Positions 1 to 6,510 of a stretch of 13,886 nt of DNA are shown here, piece by piece (positions within the stretch are counted from its first letter, which is position 1; the number at the start of each line of letters is the position of its first letter). Both the position numbers and the translations under genes were made by a program. Where the stretch lies: contig JAEZJH010000256.1 of assembly GCA_023436385.1 (NCBI GenBank), positions 1-13,886 of the forward strand, written 5' to 3'. A model generated the notes under the pieces. It was not told where the DNA came from. It was given only the letters and a program-made list of their open reading frames with translations, and ran no database searches. Source of the stretch: Pseudomonadota bacterium (GTDB taxonomy: Bacteria > Myxococcota > Myxococcia > Myxococcales > Vulgatibacteraceae).

Positions 1-36
1 GCGGGCGTACCGCTCGATCTGCGGCTCGGTCAGCAT
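1..36 (-). CDS. 5' end of a third gene in the thiF-tusA operon (partial)
   Basis: Only the first 12 codons are inside the window. They read MLTEPQIERYAR on the minus strand from an ATG at 36. The ATG overlaps the tusA-like stop codon by 7 bases (ATGCTGA), which suggests a translationally coupled operon member. The string ERYAR resembles the conserved 'RYxRH/Q' N-terminus of MoeB/ThiF/HesA-type E1 enzymes, the very segment missing from the neighbouring thiF-like protein. Twelve residues are too few to assign a family, so this is inference. No clear Shine-Dalgarno sequence precedes the ATG. Confidence 0.5.
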   Translation of the reverse strand, partial: MLTEPQIERYAR

Positions 37-260
37 CGCCGCAGCACCAGCCGGTGGTGGTCCCCCCGATCGACCAACTCGACCACCGCATGGCCCTCCC
101 GCAGGGCGGCCCGGGGAACGTTGCGGAGCGGCTCCTCGCCACGGAGGAGCACCTCCACCAGCTCGCCCGGACCGACGGCCTCCAGGGCCAGCTTCACCCG
201 GACCCAGGTCATCGGGCAGACCTGCTGGCGGATGTCCACGGTGCGCGGTTCCAAGGTCAC
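30..260 (-). CDS. TusA-like sulfurtransferase / sulfur carrier protein
   Basis: The 76-residue product is the right size for the TusA (SirA/YeeD) family of small sulfur carriers, which hold a persulfide on one cysteine and pass it to tRNA-thiolation, molybdenum-cofactor or other sulfur pathways. The signature is visible: VDIRQQVCPMTWVRVKLAL, with the Cys-Pro pair at residues 15-16 and a lysine on the following helix. The start is a GTG at 260 that shares GTGA with the stop of the thiF-like gene, behind a purine-rich GGGAGGG stretch, so translation is probably coupled. Cys76 is the last residue, an extra thiol not typical of the family. The neighbour suggests a joint role in sulfur activation or transfer. 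The exact recipient is unknown. Confidence 0.85.
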   Translation of the reverse strand: MTLEPRTVDIRQQVCPMTWVRVKLALEAVGPGELVEVLLRGEEPLRNVPRAALREGHAVVELVDRGDHHRLVLRRC

Positions 261-994
261 CCCTCCCTCCCGCAGGCGGCGGGCTCGAGGTACCGATCGG
301 CCTCGAGGGTGCGGATCGAGGGCTCCCGGCCGCAGACGGCGCACCCGGGGTCGCGGCCGATCCGCACGGTGCGCGTCCGGCCCCCGAGGACGTCGAGGAC
401 GGTGAGGACGCTGGCGGTCGCGCGATCGCCTCCCAGCGCCCGGACCGCCAGCCCCGCCATCAGCCCGCCGACCGTGCCGCAGAGCGCCCCCAGCACCCCG
501 GCCTCGGCGCAGGACGGGACGCTGCCGGCGGGCGGCGGCGCCTCGAAGAGGCAGCGGTAGCAGGCGCTCGTCCCCGGATCGACGAGCAGGGTCTGGCCGG
601 TGAAGCCGAGGATCCCGCCATGGACCAGCGGCGTCCCGGCGAGGACACAGGCGTCGTTGGCGAGAAAGCGGGTGGGGAAGTTGTCGCTCCCGTCGACCAC
701 CAGGTCCGCGGCGCGGGCGAGGTCGAGGGCGGTCTCGGCGGTGAAGCGTCCGCGCACCGCCCGGACCCGGGCCCCGGGGGCCACCGCGGCGAGGCGCCCG
801 GCGGCGACCTCGGCCTTCGGGAGGCCGACGTCCTCGGTCCGAAACAGCACCTGGCGCTGCAGGTTGGAGAGGGAGACGACGTCGTCGTCGAGGATCACCA
901 GCCCGGCGCCGGCCCGGGCCAGGGCCAGCGCCACCGGGCTGCCGAGACCTCCGGCCCCGATGAGGAGCACCGTGCTGTCGCCGAGCCGTGCCAT
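257..994 (-). CDS. HesA/MoeB/ThiF family adenylyltransferase (E1-like)
   Basis: This family adenylates the C-terminal glycine of a ubiquitin-like sulfur carrier (MoaD, ThiS, CysO) using ATP. The 245-residue protein has a Rossmann nucleotide loop GAGGLG (13-18), an acidic DDD (36-38), SNLQRQ (43-48) with the ATP-contacting Asn/Arg, Lys60, and DGSDNFPTR (101-109) with the Mg-binding Asp104. It also has two zinc CxxC pairs, CYRC (145-148) and CAVC (218-221), and SCAEAGVLG (161-169) as in MoeB. It starts almost at the Rossmann strand: the usual leading 'RYSRQ...' segment, which gives an arginine finger in MoeB, is absent, and I find none in other frames upstream. No in-frame upstream start is compelling and the Shine-Dalgarno is weak. 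It is followed by the overlapping tusA-like gene. MoeB versus ThiF cannot be decided here. Confidence 0.88.
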   Translation of the reverse strand: MARLGDSTVLLIGAGGLGSPVALALARAGAGLVILDDDVVSLSNLQRQVLFRTEDVGLPKAEVAAGRLAAVAPGARVRAVRGRFTAETALDLARAADLVVDGSDNFPTRFLANDACVLAGTPLVHGGILGFTGQTLLVDPGTSACYRCLFEAPPPAGSVPSCAEAGVLGALCGTVGGLMAGLAVRALGGDRATASVLTVLDVLGGRTRTVRIGRDPGCAVCGREPSIRTLEADRYLEPAACGREG

Positions 995-1103
995 CCCGCG
1001 CCCTACCCCACCGCCTCCCTCGCCGGCCCGTCGGAGGCCGGGACGGTCGAGAAGCCGCGGACCCTACCATTTCCCGGCGTTTCGGAGGAACCCGCCCGGT
1101 CGC

Positions 1104-1250
1104 GCCGGCTCCCGCGGCCCCCGCGAGCCGGGCCTCTCCTGCCGGTCGTCCCCGTGAGCCGGCCCTCTCCCCTGCCGGTCGTCCCCGCGAGACGGCCCTC
1201 CCCCTGCAGGCCGTTCCCTCGAGCCGGCCCTCCCCCCGCCGGTCGTCCCG
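1104..1250. repeat. Tandem imperfect 32-33 bp repeat in intergenic region
   Basis: About four and a half imperfect copies lie head to tail. Units begin near 1141, 1174, 1206 and 1238 (spacings 33, 32, 32), with a more diverged unit from about 1104. Each unit has a GCCGGTCGTCCCC-like left half and a GAGCCGGCCCTC-like right half, followed by a short C/T run. The array lies between the divergent thiF-like and histidine kinase genes. The minus strand is open through it and would read as repeated Gly-Arg-Pro-Ala-Gly, but nothing else supports coding. The rest of the gap (995-1103 and 1251-1340) holds no convincing promoter that I can see. Confidence 0.7.
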
Positions 1251-1329
1251 GCCGGGTACGCCAGTGGACAAACGGATCGGATCGGGCCCGGGACGCCCTC
1301 CGGGGAGCTACGCTCGTACGCCATGCGCG

Positions 1330-1335
1330 AGGAGG
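1330..1335 (+). promoter_or_regulatory. Shine-Dalgarno of the histidine kinase gene (decides the start)
   Basis: A perfect AGGAGG lies five bases before the GTG at 1341. The alternative ATG at 1323 has no such element: a GGGGAG is about 15 bases upstream, too far. This favours the GTG as the true start. Confidence 0.6.
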
Positions 1336-1340
1336 CACCG

Positions 1341-2555
1341 GTGGCCGCCCTGGACGCGGCGTTCGCGAGGCTCCGCCGGGAGTCGTTCGTCACCCGGGCC
1401 CGGGCGGTGTTCTGGGCGCGCCTCGCCTTCCTCGCCCTGGGCGTGGCCATCCTCTCCGTGCCGGCCTGGTCGGAGCCGTTCGGCGTCCGGTTTCCCGAAG
1501 GGCTCGCGGTGGTGGGGGCGATGCTCGCCTACGGGCTCGCCGCCTTCCTCCTCGCCGACCGGCCGATCGGGCCGGCGGCCAACTACCTGGCGCTCCTCTT
1601 CGACACCGCGGTGGTGGTCCACCTGGTGCACGCCTCCGGCGGCCTGACCTCCCCGCTCCTCGCCACCCAGGTGATCCTCGCCTCGGTGTTCGCCGCGCTC
1701 TTCCCCCGGCCTTTCGCGATCGCGCCGGCGTTGCTCGCCCTCCCGCTGGTGGCCCAGCTGGATCTCCTCGCCGGTCGGCCCGAGGAGGGCGGCCTCGAGC
1801 TCCTGGTGCTGGTCTGGTACGCCGCGCTCGACGTGGCGATCGCCGCGGTGGTGGTGATGCTCCACCGCCGGGCAGTGGCCCACAGCCGGGAGCGGGTCCG
1901 GCTCGAGGCGCGGCTCCGCGAGCTGGCGGTGGCGGCGGAGCGGCAGCGGATCGCCCGGGAGGTCCACGACGGCCTGGGGAGCGCGCTGGCCGGGCTCTCG
2001 CTCCAGGCGGAGTGGACGGAGGCGCGGGCGGAGGGCGAGCTGAAGCGGGAGCTGGGCGAGCTGAAGAACGCCACCGCCGAGTGCCTCGAGGAACTCCGTC
2101 GGGCCCTCCGTGTCTTCCGCGGGGACTTCGACCTGGCGACGGCCGCCGCCGAGCACTGCCGGGCGGTGGAGGCCCGGGGCCGGCTCCCCGTCGATTGCCG
2201 AGTGGAGGGCCCGCTCCCGCCGCTCGCTCCCGGCCGGGCCCACGACCTCTTTCGCGTGCTGCAGGAGGCGGTGTCGAACGCGCTCCGCCACGGCAAGGCC
2301 GGACGCGTCGCGGTGACGCTGGCGGCGGAAGGGAACGGGCTTCGGCTCGAGGTGGCCGACGACGGCCACGGCTTCTTTCCCGACGACGGGGCCCCGGGGC
2401 ACTACGGGCTGGTCGGCGTCCGGGAGCGGGCGGAGCGACAGGGCGGCGTGGCCCGAATCGAGAGCGCACCGGGGCAAGGAACGACGGTGGTGGTCGAGGT
2501 GCCGCTCGGGGGAGGATCGCCGGGCGGTGCGGCGGCGAGGCTGGCGGACACATAG
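1341..2555 (+). CDS. NarL-type (HisKA_3) membrane sensor histidine kinase
   Basis: Senses an unknown signal at the inner membrane and phosphorylates the response regulator encoded next to it. Counting from the GTG (404 residues), about six hydrophobic segments fill roughly residues 24-175, with no large periplasmic or HAMP domain. A short helical linker leads to the dimerisation box ERQRIAREVHDGLGSALAG, with the phospho-acceptor His209. The HATPase_c domain shows an N-box QEAVSNALRHG (308-318), a G1 box DDGHG (340-344) and a GLVGVRERA lid (356-364). GTG 1341 is chosen for its AGGAGG; an ATG at 1323 would add six residues. The regulator gene follows after 15 bases, so the two are surely co-transcribed. 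Its nearest divergent neighbours are sulfur-transfer genes, but a regulatory link is only a guess. Confidence 0.93.
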   Translation: MAALDAAFARLRRESFVTRARAVFWARLAFLALGVAILSVPAWSEPFGVRFPEGLAVVGAMLAYGLAAFLLADRPIGPAANYLALLFDTAVVVHLVHASGGLTSPLLATQVILASVFAALFPRPFAIAPALLALPLVAQLDLLAGRPEEGGLELLVLVWYAALDVAIAAVVVMLHRRAVAHSRERVRLEARLRELAVAAERQRIAREVHDGLGSALAGLSLQAEWTEARAEGELKRELGELKNATAECLEELRRALRVFRGDFDLATAAAEHCRAVEARGRLPVDCRVEGPLPPLAPGRAHDLFRVLQEAVSNALRHGKAGRVAVTLAAEGNGLRLEVADDGHGFFPDDGAPGHYGLVGVRERAERQGGVARIESAPGQGTTVVVEVPLGGGSPGGAAARLADT

Positions 2556-2570
2556 CGGAGCGGAGGCGCG

Positions 2571-3218
2571 ATGGGCGACATCCGGGTCCTGGTGGTGGAG
2601 GACGTGCCGCGGATCCTCGAGGGACTCTGCCGGCTGATCGAGGACGCCGAGGGGCTGGTGCTGGTGGGACGGGCCGGCGCGGGGGAGGAGGCGCTGGCGC
2701 GGATCGGGCCGGCCGCTCCCGACGTGGTCCTCTGCGACCTGGGACTGCCGGGCATCGACGGGATCGAGACCACCCGCCGCATCCGCGCCCGCTGGCCCGG
2801 GGTGGAGGTGCTGATCCTCACCGTCTTCGACGAGGAGGAGAAGGTCTTGGGCGCGGTGCGGGCCGGCGCCGCCGGCTACCTGCTCAAGGGCGGCTCCGCC
2901 GCGCGGCTCTGCGAGGCGATCGCCGAGGTCCACGCCGGCGGCTCGGTGATCCAGCCGTCCCTGGCCCGCGTGCTGCTCCGGCAGTTCCAGCCGCCCCGGG
3001 TCGCCGAGGGCCCGGCGCTCCCCGCCCTCACCGCCCGGGAGCGGGAGATCCTCGAGCTGATCGCCAAGGGGCTCTCCAACCCCGAGGCGGCCAACGTGCT
3101 GGGACTCTCGCGGGCCACCGTGCGCACGCACCTCGAGCACATCTACGAGAAGCTCGAGGTGACCAACCGCACGGAGGCGGTGGCGGAGGGGATCCGGAGG
3201 GGGATCGTGAATCCTTGA
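2571..3218 (+). CDS. NarL/FixJ-type response regulator (REC + LuxR HTH)
   Basis: A 215-residue DNA-binding response regulator, the evident partner of the upstream kinase. The receiver domain (about 3-120) has the acidic pair Glu10-Asp11, phospho-acceptor Asp56 in VVLCDLGLPG, Thr84 and Lys106 in the LLKGG loop. After a short linker comes a LuxR-type helix-turn-helix (about 152-213): LTAREREILELIAKGLSN, then the recognition helix around LSRATVRTHL and YEKLEVTNRTEAV. The start ATG has GGAGG four bases upstream. Length and domain order are standard for the family. Targets cannot be read from the sequence. A strong stem-loop follows at 3271-3302. Confidence 0.95.
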   Translation: MGDIRVLVVEDVPRILEGLCRLIEDAEGLVLVGRAGAGEEALARIGPAAPDVVLCDLGLPGIDGIETTRRIRARWPGVEVLILTVFDEEEKVLGAVRAGAAGYLLKGGSAARLCEAIAEVHAGGSVIQPSLARVLLRQFQPPRVAEGPALPALTAREREILELIAKGLSNPEAANVLGLSRATVRTHLEHIYEKLEVTNRTEAVAEGIRRGIVNP

Positions 3219-3270
3219 GGCGCCGAGGCGAGGGCGGCGGGGTCCGCGGGGCCCGCGAATCCTTCCAACA

Positions 3271-3302
3271 ACGACGCCGGGCCGCGAGGGGCCCGGCGTC
3301 GT
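3271..3302 (+). terminator. Stem-loop after the two-component operon
   Basis: ACGACGCCGGGCC (3271-3283) pairs perfectly over 13 bases with GGCCCGGCGTCGT (3290-3302) around a six-base loop. It lies 52 bases after the regulator stop. No T-tract follows on the plus strand, so it may be a weak or rho-assisted terminator or a 3'-end protecting hairpin. Confidence 0.65.
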
Positions 3303-3332
3303 GAACCGAGTCGGCTGGGCCTCGAGGCGTTC

Positions 3333-3362
3333 ACGGATTCCTGCCTGCGGCAGGAATTCCGT
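3333..3362. repeat. Two-hairpin module copy A, hairpin 1
   Basis: ACGGATTCCTGCC (3333-3345) pairs with GGCAGGAATTCCGT (3349-3362) with one bulged T and a three-base loop. Its core, GGATTCCTGCC plus its complement, recurs at 6512-6538. It is followed by GAGTCAAAGACTC (3364-3376), itself a tiny palindrome, and by hairpin 2. It is AT-richer than its surroundings and sits between convergent genes. A bidirectional terminator or a dispersed REP-like repeat are the main possibilities. Confidence 0.75.
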
Positions 3363-3377
3363 TGAGTCAAAGACTCG

Positions 3378-3412
3378 AGTTCTGAACGCTGCCTTCGGCA
3401 GCGCTCAGAACT
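3378..3412. terminator. Two-hairpin module copy A, hairpin 2 (overlaps barrel gene stop)
   Basis: AGTTCTGAACGCTGCC (3378-3393) pairs with GGCAGCGCTCAGAACT (3397-3412): 16 base pairs with one mismatch and a TTC loop. The right arm contains the minus-strand stop codon (3405-3407) and the last codons of the beta-barrel gene. It is therefore transcribed from the barrel gene and from any read-through of the two-component operon. No clean T-tract is present on either side. Confidence 0.65.
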
Positions 3413-4001
3413 GCGCCCCGATGTTCGCCTGCCCGATCAGCTGGTCGTCGTCGTTCGGGTTGTCGCCCTGGAAGGCGTTCTGGTTGTTGAAGATGAAGTT
3501 GTACGTTCCGCGTGCGCCGATGGTGAAGTCGCCCAGGTGGATGTCGAAGCCCGCGCCCACCGGTGCCTTGCCGAAGGTGTCGTCCTGAAGTGCGCCCTGG
3601 GCCTGGGCCCCGGTGACGTTCAGGTGCGAGACGCCGACGCCGCCCAGGGCGTAGGGCTCGAAGAAGCCGGCGATGAACGGCGAGACCTTGAGCGCCGCGT
3701 AGCCGCCGTTCTCCACCGCGTCCACGTTCTGGGTGACGTCGACGTCGACGTTCCTGGTGAGCGGCTCCTCGCCGTAGACCGCGCCCTGGTAGCCCAGCTC
3801 GAGGCCCAGGCCGCTCCACGGCTCGATGCCGATCAGCGCGCCGTAGGCCCCGCCGTTGTTCACCTGCACGTCGTTGGGAAACGACACCACCCCGCCGCCC
3901 ACCTGGAACTCGAGTCCCCGATCGTCCGCCGCCTGGCCGGCCACCGGCAGCGCCAACAGGGCCGCCAGGACCGCATACCGCAGAACCCTTGCCCTCGTCA
4001 T
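3405..4001 (-). CDS. Small outer-membrane beta-barrel protein, function unknown
   Basis: A 198-residue exported protein. The N-terminus has basic residues, a hydrophobic core (about 8-18) and a VAGQA-ADD signal-peptidase I site near residue 24. The mature part alternates hydrophobic and polar residues, is rich in Gly and aromatics, and ends in phenylalanine (IGAQF), the usual signal for the Bam insertion machinery. The size fits an eight-stranded OmpW/OmpX/OmpA-like barrel. Two acidic or Asn-rich stretches, around VDVDVTQNVDAVENGG and NNQNAFQGDNPNDDDQ, look like surface loops. ATG 4001 is chosen because GGAGGT stands seven bases upstream; the GTG at 4010 overlaps that element. No porin specificity can be inferred. 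It is separated from the lipoprotein gene by a terminator, so it is probably transcribed alone. Confidence 0.82.
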   Translation of the reverse strand: MTRARVLRYAVLAALLALPVAGQAADDRGLEFQVGGGVVSFPNDVQVNNGGAYGALIGIEPWSGLGLELGYQGAVYGEEPLTRNVDVDVTQNVDAVENGGYAALKVSPFIAGFFEPYALGGVGVSHLNVTGAQAQGALQDDTFGKAPVGAGFDIHLGDFTIGARGTYNFIFNNQNAFQGDNPNDDDQLIGQANIGAQF

Positions 4002-4008
4002 GCGAGTC

Positions 4009-4014
4009 ACCTCC
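4009..4014 (-). promoter_or_regulatory. Shine-Dalgarno of the beta-barrel gene (decides the start)
   Basis: On the minus strand GGAGGT stands exactly seven bases before the ATG at 4001. The in-frame GTG at 4010-4008 overlaps it and cannot be served by it. Confidence 0.7.
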
Positions 4015-4144
4015 GTGCCCCTGTGTCGGGGGGCGATTCCACTTCGGAGGAGTGCCCATCGAGGCGGAAGGGCGCAAACCAGTCGATGGCCGGGGCCGGC
4101 TCGAGCGGCGGCCCCCCGCGCGCCGGGCCGACCGCAATAACAGC

Positions 4145-4174
4145 GGGGCCCCCGCCGAAGACGGCGGAGGCCCC
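4145..4174 (-). terminator. Terminator hairpin after the cysteine-rich lipoprotein gene
   Basis: GGGGCCCCCGCCG (4145-4157) pairs with CGGCGGAGGCCCC (4162-4174), 13 base pairs with one wobble-type mismatch and a four-base loop. Read on the minus strand it lies about 35 bases after the lipoprotein stop and is followed by a weakly T-rich GCTGTTATTG. It would isolate the lipoprotein gene from the beta-barrel gene. The remaining gap up to the barrel start shows no clear promoter. Confidence 0.7.
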
Positions 4175-4208
4175 GTGGACAACCCTGCGAACTACGACCG
4201 CCCGTTGA

Positions 4209-5645
4209 CTACTGGGGGACGCAGATGCCGACGATGGTCGACTCGGCGGCAGCGACCATGCAGGTCGAGCCGGTGGGCAGGCAGCCGGTGGACGCCGCGG
4301 CGTCGTTGCACACGCCGGTCTCGGCGTTGAAGCCGCTCGGGCACTCGCACCAGGCGCCGCAGACGCTGACCTCGGAGCCCGTGAACGTCACGCAGGCCGA
4401 GCCGTCGGGGCAGTTGTCGCTATCCTCGGTCGCCGTGCACTGGGCGCCCACGGCCACCGTCGTCGCGGCCTGGTTGACGCAGTAGCCGTCGGTCGAGTCA
4501 TCGAGGAACGGGAAGCAGTTGCGCTGCTGGCCTTCCGGGTATTCCGGGCACGCCTGCGGATCGAACACATCGCAGGTGGTCCGGCAGTAGCCTTCCTTGA
4601 TCGCCGCGGCCGACGTGACGCCCGAGAGGTTGGCGCAGGTGCCGGCCGGGTCGTCGCAGCCCGCAGTCTCCGGAACGGCCGGAGGAACCGCGGTGCCGGC
4701 GTTGCACAGGTCGTAGCAGTTGCCCAGCGCCTGGCAGTAGCCGTCCTTCGCGCAGTAGCCCGGGTTGCCCGTGTAGGTGGTTCCGCCGACGGTAATCGGC
4801 ACCTTGGCGCACTGCGCGTCGGAGGTGCAGGGAATACGGGGCTCGTCCGCGGGGTAGCCCAGGCACATCGAGTCGTCGGCGCAGAGGACGTCGGCATCGG
4901 ACTTGTAAGCGTCGTACTCGCAGTTACCCCCAACCTGCACGGCGCCGTTCTTCGTGCAGACCCCGCCGACGGAGCCGTCGTTGTAGGTATTGGGGACGCA
5001 GGTGCCGTCGAACGCCGAGCCGTCGTCGTAGCCGAGGGTGGCGTTGCAGCCGCCGAAGAGCTCGCCGTTGGCCGGGAGCGGCCCACCCGCGGTCTCCGGG
5101 ACCGTCGGGCCCCAGGAGTCCTCACCGCAGTTGTTGAACATGCAGTAAGGGGGGTAGCCCGCGGTCAGCGACGTGAGGCAGAACGTGCTCGGGTTCAGGC
5201 AGTCGGAGGGGCCGTTCTCGCAGCCGCGGATCCAGATCGTCACGGTGAAGAGCTGGTCCTCGCAGATGAACTTCGCGCCGGTCTGCGGATCCTCGCGGAT
5301 TTCGCCCGGGGTCAGGCACTCCGTGAACTCGTCGATCATCTGGCAGCGCTGCTCCGCGTTGCAGAAGGTCATGCCAGTGCAGGAGTCGGGATCCTGCTCG
5401 CACTCGCAGACCATCTCGCCGCCACGCTTGACGCACTGCTCGCCCGCGCTGCAGGCGGGATCGCACTCGGTGGGGCCGACGCCGCCGGTGCCGCCGGTGC
5501 CGCCCGTGCCGCCCGTCCCGCCGGTGCCGCCGGTGCCGCCCGAGCCACCCTCGTTGCCGTCATCGTCATCGCCACAGCCCGCGACCATCGCACCGGACAG
5601 CGCGAGCGCCAGCACGAACACCCACGCATTGCGCTTCAAAGACAT
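4209..5645 (-). CDS. Cysteine-rich secreted lipoprotein with Gly-Gly-Thr linker
   Basis: A 478-residue envelope lipoprotein. The signal peptide (1-23) ends in a lipobox VAGC with the lipidated Cys24. Acidic GDDDDGNEGG follows, then a flexible linker of repeated Gly-Gly-Thr, then a long domain with about 45 cysteines in all, spaced like disulfide-rich EGF-type modules (for example CDPACSAGEQC and VCECEQDPDSC). Such proteins with 'GTGGTGG' linkers are frequent in myxobacteria and usually unassigned. Presumably the linker holds a disulfide-rich module off the membrane surface, perhaps for adhesion or binding; this is inference. I see no catalytic motif. ATG 5645 is preferred over the adjacent ATG 5648 because GAGGAG is five bases from the former and two from the latter. 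An open frame continues upstream but lacks any signal-peptide logic. Confidence 0.85.
   Translation of the reverse strand: MSLKRNAWVFVLALALSGAMVAGCGDDDDGNEGGSGGTGGTGGTGGTGGTGGTGGVGPTECDPACSAGEQCVKRGGEMVCECEQDPDSCTGMTFCNAEQRCQMIDEFTECLTPGEIREDPQTGAKFICEDQLFTVTIWIRGCENGPSDCLNPSTFCLTSLTAGYPPYCMFNNCGEDSWGPTVPETAGGPLPANGELFGGCNATLGYDDGSAFDGTCVPNTYNDGSVGGVCTKNGAVQVGGNCEYDAYKSDADVLCADDSMCLGYPADEPRIPCTSDAQCAKVPITVGGTTYTGNPGYCAKDGYCQALGNCYDLCNAGTAVPPAVPETAGCDDPAGTCANLSGVTSAAAIKEGYCRTTCDVFDPQACPEYPEGQQRNCFPFLDDSTDGYCVNQAATTVAVGAQCTATEDSDNCPDGSACVTFTGSEVSVCGAWCECPSGFNAETGVCNDAAASTGCLPTGSTCMVAAAESTIVGICVPQ
5481..5543 (-). repeat. 9-bp tandem repeat encoding Gly-Gly-Thr
   Basis: Seven near-identical 9-base units (plus strand GCCGCCGGT or GCCGCCCGT) lie inside the lipoprotein gene just after its lipobox. 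Because the unit is a multiple of three, slippage would change linker length without breaking the frame. Minor third-base variants between units suggest the array is not brand new. Confidence 0.9.
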
Positions 5646-5710
5646 CATGTCTCCTCTCTTCTCCAAGCCGATTCGCCCGCGAGCCGCGGAACGAACACGA
5701 AAAGGCGGCG

Positions 5711-5740
5711 ATGGTAGGCTTGCCGACACTGAACCGTCAA
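5711..5740 (-). promoter_or_regulatory. Sigma70-like promoter of the lipoprotein gene
   Basis: On the minus strand TTGACG (5740-5735) and TACCAT (5716-5711) are separated by 18 bases, a good -35/-10 match for such GC-rich DNA. Transcription would begin near 5704, leaving a leader of about 58 bases before the ATG. The rest of the 5649-5969 gap holds a short palindrome (5840-5856) and no clear plus-strand promoter. Confidence 0.6.
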
Positions 5741-5839
5741 GGCAGACGAGATCCGTCACCGCGGGCGGAACCGCTCCCGTCGCGAGAATGGGCCTCGAGC
5801 CCGGGCCGGCGCGACCCCCGAGCGGAAGCCCCTCGCCGC

Positions 5840-5856
5840 ACCGGGGAACCCCCGGT
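5840..5856. repeat. Short palindrome in divergent intergenic region
   Basis: ACCGGGG (5840-5846) and CCCCGGT (5850-5856) form a 7-bp inverted repeat with a three-base loop between the lipoprotein and holin-like genes. It may be an operator or chance in GC-rich DNA. Confidence 0.3.
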
Positions 5857-5957
5857 ACCGGTTCGAAACGACGAACTCGGCGGGCCGGGTCGGCATCACG
5901 AAGTACGAAAGCCCTCCCAGGGTACAGCGTTTTCCCGCTTCCGTGCAGAGCTTTGGC

Positions 5958-5964
5958 GGGGAGG
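5958..5964 (+). promoter_or_regulatory. Shine-Dalgarno of the holin-like gene (decides the start)
   Basis: GGGGAGG lies five bases before the ATG at 5970. The upstream in-frame GTG at 5943 has no such element. Confidence 0.65.
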
Positions 5965-5969
5965 CTTCC

Positions 5970-6476
5970 ATGGGGGCCGGGAACGGCAACGCCCGGATGG
6001 CGGAGGAGCTGCGCCGGCTGGCGGAGGCCCTCTCTCGTCTCGTCCGGGAACACTTCGACCTGGCCCGGGCGGAGATCCGGGCCGACGCCTCCCGCTGGTC
6101 GCGAGACCTGGTCCTCGGGTTCGCCGCCCTGCCCTTCGCCGTCCTGGGCCTCCTGCTCCTCGACCTCGCCCTGGCGGCGCTCCTCGCCCGGGCCCTGGGG
6201 ATCCCTTGGGCCCTGGCGACGATCGGGTTGGTCAACCTGGGGATCGCCGGCGGCCTGGGGTTGCTCGCCTGGCGGCGGCTCCGCGAGGCCCGGCGGACGG
6301 CGGCACTCCGGGGAACTGCGGCCGAGTTGAAGCTCGCCCGGCGGGCGCTCCGGGAGGTGCGGGAGGAGTGGGCGGGAAACGGGAGCGGGCGGAACGGCAG
6401 CCAGGGGCGGGGGCTGGTGGTCCGGACCGATCAAAACGAAGCGGGGTCGCTCGCCGGGCCGGGGGAGCAGGGATAA
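5970..6476 (+). CDS. Holin-X / YqjE-like two-helix membrane protein
   Basis: A 168-residue inner-membrane protein. An amphipathic, charged N-terminal helix (about 8-45, ELRRLAEALSRLVREHFDLARAEIR) precedes two close hydrophobic helices (about 47-72 and 79-101) and a basic, helical, then Gly/Asn-rich tail. This layout matches the phage_holin_3_6 / YqjE families (Actinobacterial Holin-X superfamily), which are common chromosomal envelope or stress proteins and not proof of a phage. Function in the cell is not established. The start is fixed by GGGGAGG. It is convergent with the acyl-CoA synthetase gene, and the intergenic space holds module copy B. No partner such as a DUF883 gene is seen beside it. 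Confidence 0.7.
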   Translation: MGAGNGNARMAEELRRLAEALSRLVREHFDLARAEIRADASRWSRDLVLGFAALPFAVLGLLLLDLALAALLARALGIPWALATIGLVNLGIAGGLGLLAWRRLREARRTAALRGTAAELKLARRALREVREEWAGNGSGRNGSQGRGLVVRTDQNEAGSLAGPGEQG

Positions 6477-6510
6477 CGGGGCTGCCGCCACGGGGGGCCG
6501 TGGCCGGTCA

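Noticed and set aside
1104..1250. CRISPR array
   Set aside because: Units are contiguous and imperfect with no unique spacers, and no cas gene is present.
30..1271. A long minus-strand frame covering the thiF-like gene in another phase
   Set aside because: Only its last 76 residues, from the GTG at 260, look like a protein (TusA-like). The rest is Arg/Gly/Pro-rich shadow of thiF and of the intergenic repeat.
620..3304. An 894-codon plus-strand frame across thiF, the histidine kinase and the regulator
   Set aside because: The product is Arg/Gly/Pro low-complexity sequence, while clear kinase and regulator domains are read in other phases.
5970..6476. Prophage remnant
   Set aside because: The holin-like protein is the only phage-like hint; flanking genes are ordinary chromosomal genes with matching composition.
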